Shown one piece after another: positions 34,836 to 44,817 of a stretch of DNA of 64,000 bases. The position numbers and the translations under genes are program-made. Under the pieces are notes generated by a model, which saw only the letters and a program-made list of their open reading frames with translations, did no database searches and was not told the origin of the DNA. Location: assembly GCA_963082975.1 (NCBI GenBank), contig OY720344.1:28927172-28991171 (forward strand), read 5' to 3'. The stretch is from Labia minor. Taxonomy: Eukaryota; Arthropoda; Insecta; Dermaptera; Spongiphoridae. The stretch's first letter is position 1. Every line of letters starts with the position of its first letter.

Positions 34836-36079
34836 TGTCTGTGAGCAAATTTACTCAAAAACTAATCAAGCTAGGACTTCGAAATTTGGTACACCGATAT
34901 TATTCACAGTTTGTAGATTTCTATCAAAATTTCGTCAAAATCGGTAAACCGGAAGTGGTACTTTACCTACACTGGTTGCGATTACCTTTCAAGTATAGTA
35001 CCAGTTTGCTTCGAGATATTTGCTTCATATTTTGTATATAGATTTACAAATATGAAAAAAATTTAGATACCAAATTTCATCATGATCTGACTACCGGAAG
35101 TGACATTTTACCTATACAAGTAGCGTTTCCTTTTTACCGACCGACGATAGTAAGGGAGGTATTGTTTTCACACCAAATTTCACCTGTGGATATTTTTAGG
35201 TACATATCTCTACGAATCATGCATTTTCTTAACAGAAAAAAGTATTTTTAGCATGATGTCTGTCTGTCCGTCCGTCCGTCCGTATAGATGTGAACAGCTT
35301 GAACAGCTCAACGGATTTTGATGAAATTTGGTATATTTACTTAATGCATCAGTAGGATGAATTGATCAACTTTTGGTGCAAATCTGGAAACTGGAAGTGG
35401 TAGTATTGCCGATCGAAGAGAGGAAGTGAAGGGTTATTTTCATATCAAATTTCACGTGAGGACATATCTCCACGTGTTATGCACTTTGTATTGATTTTAT
35501 CCTCGAGAAAAATCATCTTCATTAGTTTTTTCTTAATTTAAAATTATATGACGTCACCCAGCACTTCATGACGTCACAGCCAGCTCTTATATATTATAAA
35601 TAAAATAAAATTAAAAATATTTATATTATATCCATATCTGTTTTTTTTACATTTAAAATATCAGTTAACCGGAAATAGCACTTTATTCTATATATATATA
35701 TAAATGTTACCAAATATCAAATTTGACATCAATAGACTAACACGAACTGGCTCTTTATCAATACCAAGTTTACACATTCTAAATATTCATTCACAACTCT
35801 TTATACCTATTTATATGCGGGAAAGTCTAGGGGAGGACACTCCCGCTTATTTTAAAATGAAGGTGTAAAGGTTTTAAATTTAAATGTAATATATGTTAAT
35901 TATTTAATTTAATTGAATAACAATACTATACTGTAAATTTAAATTGTTTAATTAATTAATCATATTTAATTATACTTAATTTATAATTTAATTAATTAAA
36001 TTTAATTTAAAGATATAATAACTTATATGTTAAGTAATCCAATTCAAATTTGCGAGATAGTCGAGTGGTGACACTTCAG
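34282..36079 (+). mobile_element. Family A HINE-like element, copy A3, long form with a nested insertion
   Basis: Starts ACTATTTCGCTAGAGATAG and ends GCGAGATAGT plus a decayed hairpin at 36052-36079. It holds an ATGT microsatellite (about 34806-34834) and repeated modules, each with GAAATTTGGTA and a later CCGGAAGTG. A family B copy (35136-35655) sits inside it. Confidence 0.65.
35136..35655 (+). mobile_element. Family B copy B5, nested in family A copy A3
   Basis: Begins ACCGACCGACGATAGTAAGG after a T-run, with a GTCC microsatellite at about 35264-35282. The 3' hairpin end is missing. Lying inside A3, it inserted later than A3 did. Confidence 0.7.
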
Positions 36080-38925
36080 ATTTTTATTATAAATAAATCG
36101 ATTAACATATATCAAAATATTTTATTATAAAGAATTATTAAATGAGGTTATAATTTAATGAATAAAACATGTTTATTCAAAAAATTATCATTCAATCTAA
36201 AAACCTTTTTAATTATTATTTTTGTGAATTATATTTATTTATTTATCGAACGTTAATGTGATTAAAAAAATAAAACGTACAATTTATTTATATTTATTTT
36301 AATATAGGTTTAATGTAGAAAGATTCCACGGTTCTATTTTTAAAATGGATGATTCGGATTAACTCTTTATTAAATAAAAAGGATAAAAAAACCTCTTACT
36401 TTTGGACATCCTTCGCAAGGACAGAGCCTATTAAGTCGATTATATAAATTAGGTGTCCAAGATCATTAGAACGGGTCTTATCAACCTTTACCTTGATTTT
36501 CTTGATTGAAGGCGCTACTTTTTATCAATTTCCCAATTTTGGTCCCGAAGAATGTGGGGTAACACAGTTAACCACCACCTTACGAGGTTTCCTAAAAAGC
36601 ATAAAGTAATAACGATTTCAAATATATAAATTGCTAATTTTTACAATAATAACAATTTTTATTTGTAATTATCGAATATTAATATTATTCATAACTTGTT
36701 TATTATTTATGTTAAAAAATATTTGGCTGTATTTATAAAAACCATTTATAAAATTTAATAATGTTAAAATTGTAATATATCACTTGTTTTTATAATAGAA
36801 TAAATTATTTAATTTTTCCATATCTTTTAAAATGAAATTAATTGTGTAAATAATTTTTTTTTTTTTTTATTAAAAGTTGACAAAAATTACAATTCTAAAG
36901 GAAAGGGAGACTATTCGTTGATAATTAGTGCAGATGGATGGTCTCTAATTGACTTAATGTTTTTAGGGTCTCTTCAACTGAAGAGGCAGTGGTTGAGGAC
37001 CACCTAAGAAGAAAGCACAAGAGTTTAATTTATGGGATGCATGAACTCTCTCAAATTACCCAGTCATCTCTAGAATATAATTGAATAAAAAAAAATCTAT
37101 ATTGCTATTTGTTTCATCAAACACAGTTATGATTTTTTCTCCCATTTTCGATAAATGAAAAGAATAGGAAAAACGCAATTTGACATCATTTCGAAATAAT
37201 CAAGGTTTAATTTTTGTTTTTGCGAAATGTTTTTTATTATTCCTATTTTATATCTACCTATACTTAAATTTCCTTAGAATACGGTAAAAATAATTAAATA
37301 ATACTTATAGGATTATATTTAAGTTTAATTTCAAAAACATATTTTGCTTGTATTAACAAGAAAAAATGAATCAATTAAATGTTATTTTATTAATAAATTT
37401 TAAGTTAAACAAATTTTTTCTTTTTTACTATTAATTCTTTAAGTTTCTGAAGATTAAAAATTACAATTTTTAAATTTACTCATATTTAAAATATTTTATA
37501 ACCTCTTAATGGTTAGATATTATTTAGCATGCTTAAAAAACAATTGATATATGTAAAGGTAAAATAATATAATTTTATATCAATCTTTCTTTGTAAGGTA
37601 TTTTCTTTTTCTCAATTAAGTAAAAATAAATTACTTTTACTTTTTAGAAAATATTTTATTTTAAATTATAAAAATAATAAAGCCAATTTTGTAAATTACC
37701 AAATTTTCCAGTATATAATCGTTGAAATTTGTCTCGTAATAGAAAATAAAATAAAATTATAATTTCACATAAATATTTGTTAATAATAGATAATAAGATA
37801 TTATTAAAAATATAAATAGAATAAATAAAATATATAAAATTAATAATTTCATTAAATGATTTAAGCCAGACAAATTATAATAAATATTACATAACATATA
37901 TTTTTACATTCATTCTTTGGATCCGGTAAATCATTTCTTAATTTTCAAAATTATTTATTCTTTAAAAAATTAGTTTTTGAAATTTCAAAGATTTTCTTAT
38001 AATAAATTTTAAATATAATTAATAAACAACTTATCTAAGAGTAAAAATTAATTAAAATATATATTGATATATATTAATATATATATATATCATTTTCTAA
38101 TCAATATAACTTTTTGTTCGAACGAATTAGAAAAATATCTTCATAAAAAAATATAAGCTGAAATGTCACCTTATAAGCACATGTTCGTTTTAGTCAATCG
38201 GGTGAATAATTCTTGTTACAATTTTATATCATCCAATATAAGTATATAAACCTATACAACGAAATATTGGTTGTAGCTAAATTTGCAGCTAAATTTTAAT
38301 AGGCATAGTGCAATTTCTCAATTTTTTAAATTTAAAAAAAAGAAAGTATATAATAAAAACAAATCTATTTATTTTTTTCATATTGTTTCATTGAAATGAT
38401 CCATTACTACTCAAAGCTTGTTGTTCATTCTTTTATTTATGATTTATAAAAAGAGATATCATCTCAATGTTTCTGTTCCAAACCATTTAATTAAGTGATT
38501 GGTTTGCCATTCAATATATTTTCTTATATTGAATTAAATGTTTTAAATATAAAATTTAATTCTCCATTTTAATTATTTAAATACCTGCTTGACTCTTTCA
38601 CTCTCTCTGTAAAGATTTTAAATCACTATATCACAATCTCTGAATTGTTATGAATATCAACAGCATTACATCTTATTTCTAGCAATTACTAGAATTATTC
38701 AAAATTTAAATTGTCATTTAAATCAAAATCTATTATTTTTTAAATTATAATATATATCTCTAAAATTTATTTAATTGAATGAAATTATTAGTACATATTT
38801 AAGTTAATATTTTTGTATAAATGTTTAATTAATTGTCATTTTTATTGAAAATATGATTTAAAGTAATAGAAAGAGTAATTTTAAAATTCACTTACTTATA
38901 TACATTTATTAATATTATAAATACT

Positions 38926-38961
<36 letters not shown>

Positions 38962-39430
38962 GATAAGTATATATATTAGGTAAGTTGATTATTAAATATA
39001 TTTAAAATTTATTATATGAAAATCTTTGAAATATTAAAAACTAATTTTTAAAAGAATAATAAAGTTCCTTAAAGTTACTCAAATATTTAGCTTTAAAAAA
39101 ATTAGTTGCTTATACAGAACAGTTAAACTACAAAAAGTTGCTTGTATAGAGGTTGCTTATAAAGAATGTTGTTTATAGAGTTGGCTTAAATAAAGCGTTC
39201 ATTGTATAATTATAATCAAAAATATAAATTATTTACAAAGCTATATGTTTTATTTATTAATTTATAAAGAATTTTTCTTTTTCAAAAATGTCAAGAAATT
39301 ATAAAAAATTTTGATTTAATAAATAAAATTTTCTATTTTCCAATAAGCATAAAATCCCTCTCAATTTTTTTTTTTCGTCAATTCTGATGTCTCAATTTTT
39401 ATCTAAAAAAAAATTCAACTAATATGAGTG
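36080..39430. other. Long AT-rich non-coding stretch
   Basis: About 3.3 kb. Moderately complex at about 36300-36600 and 36890-37080; otherwise AT-rich with TA runs (for example 38929-38960). No supported gene. Confidence 0.45.
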
Positions 39431-39514
39431 TTATCGGACATCTGGATCGCCTCCTGATTCAGATCCTGGATGGATGCTGATTCTCTTGCTTCCTGCCTTG
39501 CCATTTGGAAATCA

Positions 39515-39543
39515 TATAAAAGGATCTCTCCTTCATGTGCTCA
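39515..39543 (+). promoter_or_regulatory. Candidate TATA/initiator core promoter
   Basis: TATAAAAGG at 39515-39523. An initiator-like TCACTTT has its A at 39543, 28 bp from the first T of the box. It sits in a GC-richer island of about 280 bp in otherwise AT-rich DNA and is followed by a small open frame. Confidence 0.35.
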
Positions 39544-39572
39544 CTTTCCAAGGGGGAGGAGCTACTTCCGGA

Positions 39573-39710
39573 ATGGAAGAGGGAAAAAAACTGAGTTTGA
39601 CAGCGATGCAATCCCCCATGAAAAACATCCATTGGGACTCTCATCCTCAAAAGGAAAATAAAGAACTTGTTGAAATGAGTGTAAAAGCACTTTTAAGCCC
39701 AAGTGAATAA
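39573..39710 (+). CDS. Candidate 45-residue small ORF
   Basis: First ATG downstream of the candidate promoter. It reads MEEGKKLSLTAMQSPMKNIH and so on to a TAA at 39708-39710. The product is polar, with no membrane segment or known motif. The same frame is open back to 39474 (MLILLLPALPFG), which would add a hydrophobic N terminus but start upstream of the TATA box. All three overlapping frames here are open, which weakens the coding case. Function unknown. Confidence 0.2.
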   Translation: MEEGKKLSLTAMQSPMKNIHWDSHPQKENKELVEMSVKALLSPSE

Positions 39711-40115
39711 CATAAATGAAAATCCAATCATAGGATTAAGAAAAAAATAAATATGGAATGGTAGAAAGTTTATCAATAATAACATGATTGAAATAAATTT
39801 ATTAAATAAATAATCCGTTTTTAAATTATTATGCTAGTTTGATTGATTGTTTCGGATTTATTTCTGAACAAATTGAAGTTGCCAATGTATATATGAGGGA
39901 GTTAAATGAAAATAGATGTTTGACTTAAGAACCTCCAAATATAACAAAATGAAAGAAAGGAAACAAAAACAAAGATAAGAGTTTTTAAGTTCCATTTATC
40001 TACATTCTCTTTTAGTTTTTTTATAATATCATCAGACAATATTTTTATGAAAAAAATATTAATTATAAATTACATATTTTAAAAAAATAATCATTTAAAA
40101 TTTAAAAATAATAAT

Positions 40116-40122
40116 AAAAAAA
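40116..40122 (-). terminator. Pol III terminator of tRNA-Ala
   Basis: Seven Ts on the minus strand, starting 5 bp past the tRNA 3' end. Confidence 0.75.
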
Positions 40123-40126
40123 GTTG

Positions 40127-40199
40127 TGGAGGCGCCGGGTATCGATCCCGGTACCTCTCGCATGCTAAGCGAGCGCTCTACCATCTGAGCTACGCCCCC
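40127..40199 (-). tRNA. tRNA-Ala (anticodon AGC)
   Basis: 73-nt minus-strand tRNA with a full cloverleaf. The acceptor is GGGGGCG pairing with CGCCTCC, with one G-T pair and discriminator A. The D arm is in TAGCTCAGATGGTAGAGC. The anticodon arm is CTCGC TTAGCAT GCGAG with AGC at the centre. The T arm is CCGGG ATCGATA CCCGG, with a B-box that departs from the usual GGTTCGA. No intron and no encoded CCA. AGC reads GCU and, after inosine modification, GCC alanine codons. Probably functional. Confidence 0.95.
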
Positions 40200-41812
40200 A
40201 TTTTACTAAGTCAGCTCTTAAAGGAATTACATAAAAAAACTTCCTCAGAATATTCATTTTTCTTTTATATTGTAATTATATATTTGTGTAATTAATTGAA
40301 TAAAATTAATGTATAATAGTTTCTGAACACATTATATAATGTTGAAAATTAAATATATCATATTCATTAGTAAATAATAAATAAGAAATTTACTTTCTCT
40401 TTATGATCAAAAATATTCATAATTATTTATCTATTCGTCTCTATGAATATTTATTCATGTCAAAATCTAAAATTAAAACTTTTATTTTATTAGATATAAA
40501 AAATCTGTGATTTGATGTGATCTATAATGGCATTTTAGATTTTTATTTTTATTTAAATAGAAATCGATTGAGGGCATGGTGTACCGTAGATTTCTGCCAC
40601 CCAGGACAGATACCAGAATTGCCGCCCTTTCATCTATTCACACATTGAATTTTCAAAATAATTAAATTAATTTTCTAAGTCTTACTCATAGATAATTTTT
40701 ATTTAGCATCCGCCAGGGGCAAATGCTCCCCTGATCCCCTCCGCTCTCTTCTCTACTGATTTTAATCCAAAGTGATTCATTTAAAATAATATATAATGTG
40801 AAAATAAATATAGAAATATAGTTGGTAAAATAGTTGAATTATTTATTTTCATTAAGGATATTTAATTATTTGTTTTTATTCGCAATTAATTATATAACAA
40901 GAATATTGTATTTTCGACTAATAAATAAAAATATAATATCATAGAATATTATATAATAACACTATTATTAATTGAATATTAAATATCTTATCTAGAAATA
41001 TAGAAAGACAGATTTAAAATAGATATCCATATGCAAATACTTTTATCATATTTATTATTTCTATAATTTGGAATTAATTCCGAACAGTAATTGATTTTCA
41101 TCGTTAAAATGAATTTTTTAATATTTTTTAAAATTTGAATATAAATATATATATAATAAAAATATAATATCATAGAATAATAAAACTATTATTAATTGTT
41201 TAATATATTTAAATATATATATTATTTATTTTATAATAAAAATTAATATAATAATATGGATTTTATTTAACTTTCCCTTTCTCTCTCTCTCTCTATTTTA
41301 CTTTATAATAAATTAATATTACAACTAAATTAAAAAAAAAACAATACATTAACTTAAAATATTTAATGATTTATAGATATATATGAATATAATATATCAT
41401 ATAAATTAAATATCAAAAATAATAATTGAAATAATTTACTACTATTAATATTAATATATTTAATATATTTATTTTTTAAATATCAATAATATGTTAATAT
41501 AAAATAAAAAATAATACTTCTATACATTTTTTATGCATTGAATTAAAAAACTGAGCCTCTCCTGAACAATTCATGTGGCTAAAATATTTTTCTTTCCAGA
41601 AGTGATAACGATAATCCTCTCTCGGAAAAACATTAAATAAAAGAAAATATTTTTTTTAGTGTGGATAGTGAATTCGACAAGAGATGACAAGTTGGCTGTG
41701 TGAGTGATGTAAGTAATTAATAGCTGTTTCGTTCTTTATTCTTAATTATTATTATTATTATTAATTAATTAATAGTTATTTGTTCTATATATTATTATAT
41801 ATATATATTATA
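40200..41812. other. AT-rich DNA with a possible hAT relic
   Basis: Mostly AT-rich. At about 40573-40750 there are hAT-end-like patches (ATTGCCGCCC; CCAGGGGCAAATGCTCCCC) suggesting a decayed MITE without clear ends. A CT run is at about 41278-41294. No gene. Confidence 0.35.
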
Positions 41813-42347
41813 TATGTCGTAGGAAGATGGGAATTTTAGGAAAATAGCATTTGCATTACCAAATAGCTTCAACTATTATTTCATTTCAATTTGACTAGGA
41901 AAATACCATTCGTCTAGACTCTAGACAAAAGACATTTGTTTAAATCTTTGTTGGGCAAATGCTCTCACAGTGCAATCTCGAATAAACAAGTATATTTTGT
42001 TCGTTGTTTTTAAATAAATATGTTCGTTAAATGGCTCAATGAAATGTGTTGTGCTAACGTAAGTAATTATAATATTTGGAAATTTTTTAGTTTCTTCCTT
42101 CCCACTTTTTACCAACCGACGATAGTAAGGGAGGTATTGTTTTTTACAGGTTTGCTACTTTTAATAAGAACGGAATACATGGAATGCAGACGAATACACT
42201 GATTGTGTGTCTTGTTCATCTGTCATGGGTCCAATAATTGTCCGGCATTTTCTGAGCTATTTGACTAGTCAAATTGAAATGAATAGTTGAAGCTATTTGG
42301 CGAGGCAAATGCTATTTTCCTAAAATTCCCATTAGCTTACGACATAT
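41813..42347. mobile_element. Non-autonomous DNA element with about 85-bp inverted ends
   Basis: 41813-41898 and 42265-42347 are inverted repeats at about 85-90% identity, beginning TATGTCGTA and containing GGGAATTTTAGGAAAATAGC. Inner ends meet at TTGACTAG/CTAGTCAA. No transposase. The interior carries the first 34 bp of family B (42111-42144). Superfamily not determined. Confidence 0.7.
42111..42144 (+). mobile_element. Family B 5' scrap inside a TIR element
   Basis: ACCAACCGACGATAGTAAGG and the next 14 bases match the 5' terminus of family B; the rest is missing. Confidence 0.65.
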
Positions 42348-42841
42348 ATATAAATGAATTTAATTGTACTGCAAATGCTTTTCTCTTTAATGTTAGTTAG
42401 GTTTGAAAGTCAAATAGTTTTGCATTAATATAATTATTACTGAAGTTTAAATTAATTAATTTGTTTTCTATTTTATTATTTTTAATAATTTTTTTATTAA
42501 ATTTTAAATGTAACTTTAAAATTATCTTTTATTTTTAAAAGTTTTTGAAAGTAAGAATTTACTTCGAATATGGTAGATGTTTTCCAAGTGTGATTTACCA
42601 TATCAATTTATTTGTACTTTATCGGTTTATAAAATATATTAATTAATATTATAATCTAGTAGGAATATATAAAATCGAAGAAAAAATCCAAAAGAGTTAG
42701 AGTCTCAGATATAAGATTATTCTAATAAGAAATTTTTTGGTTATCTATTGATTATCTCGATTATTTTTAAAATCTTATTTAAACGATGTAAATTTGAACA
42801 AATATAAACTAATATTTACAAATTAAAAATCCTAGTTAATG
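42348..42841. other. AT-rich non-coding DNA
   Basis: Nothing recognised up to the assembly gap. Confidence 0.45.
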
Positions 42842-43041
42842 NNNNNNNNNNNNNNNNNNNNNNNNNNNNNNNNNNNNNNNNNNNNNNNNNNNNNNNNNNN
42901 NNNNNNNNNNNNNNNNNNNNNNNNNNNNNNNNNNNNNNNNNNNNNNNNNNNNNNNNNNNNNNNNNNNNNNNNNNNNNNNNNNNNNNNNNNNNNNNNNNNN
43001 NNNNNNNNNNNNNNNNNNNNNNNNNNNNNNNNNNNNNNNNN
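42842..43041. other. Assembly gap (200 N)
   Basis: Exactly 200 N, probably a placeholder of arbitrary length between scaffolded contigs. True length unknown. Confidence 0.95.
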
Positions 43042-43689
43042 AGATTATAAATTAACTAAAAATAATAAATTACGAGTTAATTATTTGAATATATCTCTTT
43101 AGCACTATTTATATAGTACCCAAATCACCGTATCTTGAGCTAATTATATTTATTATTATTTCAACCCTCATAAACTTATAACCTGTTTTATGTTATTCTT
43201 TTATTAATGTAGATTTTCGTTCTTAAAATATAATAGCATTCAATTTATATTATGTTATATAAAAAAATAGTATTTATTTATTTATTTGTAAATTGTTATT
43301 TTTGCTGTTATTATTTATTTTATAGTTTATTGTTGTTATTTTTTATTTATTATATTCTAGTTATGTTCACCCCTTTACACTCCTTTATTTGAGTGGTGAT
43401 ATTTTTTTATTATTTATTTATTTATTGTATATTGTAGTTATTAATTAGTTATTTATTGAATAGTTAGATTAGATTTTGGGCTAAAAGAAAAATTCATTCT
43501 TTCTAAGTGATCTACAGGTCAGGATTCAGTAATTTGATGTTTGCGTGGCTGTGCCCCGGCGAATAGGTTGAAATTCTCCCAGAAGGGATTGCTCTGAGAT
43601 GAATGAGATTTATCTTGTACGATGGAGGTACACATGGTCGTAGTTGCAGAGGTGCCTAGATCTTCAAATAAAAATAAATCAATTTAGAT
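43042..43689. other. AT-rich DNA with a more complex patch
   Basis: TTTA runs, then about 170 bp of higher-complexity sequence at 43494-43665 (GTGCCCCGGCGAATAGG). It looks like an old repeat, but I cannot place it. Confidence 0.35.
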
Positions 43690-44375
43690 AAATGCTGGGA
43701 AGAATCCTATTCTCAAATACTCTGAATCCACTCTCATCTCCTAAGATCATAGACCATGTCTCACACCCATATAATACAACAGACAAAATAATTGTTTTAT
43801 ATATTTAAATTTTCATTCCCTTTTATAATAATTTTGATGAGATAAGCCTCTTTACTGCATGATAACAGGCGTTTCCCGATTGCAACTTCGATTTAAATTC
43901 TTCTAAAATATTATTATCCTTCGTGATTACATTCAATTTTTCTACATATTCAAATTCTACATTTTGTATGTTAATACTGCTCCTGTTTGTTTCTAAATAT
44001 ATTTATTTATCATTAATAATTTCAAACCTCATCTCTTTTCCTACCTCGAATAATTTTTCCTCGCTATCTGTAATTGCAATTGCCGAATCTCCTATTATAT
44101 TTAAGTCGTCTGGGTCACCTAATATTTTACAATTGATTTCCGCATCTTACTCTTTCTTTACTACCTTCAAGATAAATTTTAAGATCAAAATTTGAAAAAG
44201 TTTATCCGGATCTATTGAGTCATGCGTAGGTTTTACTAAAGTCTACAAATAATTAGTGAACAGAGATATTGAATTCGCGGATTTTTTAATATCTGTCATA
44301 ATGAAAATATCTTAATTAATGTTGATCGATTTGGCATGAACCCGCAATGATATCGTCTAATATTTCCTCCGCCTA
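43690..44375 (-). mobile_element. LINE reverse-transcriptase fragment
   Basis: On the minus strand, pieces of a non-LTR retrotransposon reverse transcriptase appear in order: CGFMPNRSTL (about 44335), DDLNIIGDSAIAITDSEEKL with the usual YADD decayed to DPDD (about 44120), and LYGCETWSMILGDESGFRVF (about 43750). Several stops and frameshifts. The last motif matches the LINE at 61458-61896, so both probably belong to one family. 5' and 3' ends are absent. Confidence 0.75.
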
Positions 44376-44809
44376 TAGTTTATAAGTATTGTATATGTTA
44401 TAATACAGTATAATATTTCTTGATCATTTCATTTCGATATTTTAATTTCATTGCTTGATTTTTATTGAATATTTTTAATTATAATAAAATTTGAGAAAAT
44501 GCAAAGTTAGAGACTTGAGACAATTTATAAAAATTAATTTATAAAAATTAAAGGTATAAAAGTATTGATTAAAACTAAAGATAAATTAATAATATATACA
44601 TTCATTAATAGTATTAATTTAAATTAATGGATTTATTTGATTTTTTATTATTAAGTTCATTTATTAATTTTTTTAGATCATAGTTAATTCCCTCCCTTAA
44701 AATAAAAGAAGTATTCAAATATAGAAAGAATAAATACAAAATAATTTAAGTTAAATATGATTTAAATATTTTATTATATTAATTAAAATGAGAACTTTTA
44801 GAATAAATT
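44376..44809. other. AT-rich non-coding DNA
   Basis: Nothing recognised up to the target duplication of the hAT element. Confidence 0.45.
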
Positions 44810-44817
44810 ATTTAATT

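Noticed and set aside
34443-35041. Three overlapping plus-strand frames around 34.4-35.0 kb
   Set aside because: They lie in the body of family A copy A3 and translate its microsatellite (runs of Met-Tyr-Val-Cys). No protein motif.
39459-39661. Three overlapping frames on both strands at 39.46-39.7 kb
   Set aside because: Locally fewer stops because of higher GC. At most one can be real; only the small plus frame after the TATA/initiator is kept, at low confidence.
42839-43102. Frame spanning the N run
   Set aside because: It is an artefact of translating 200 unknown bases.
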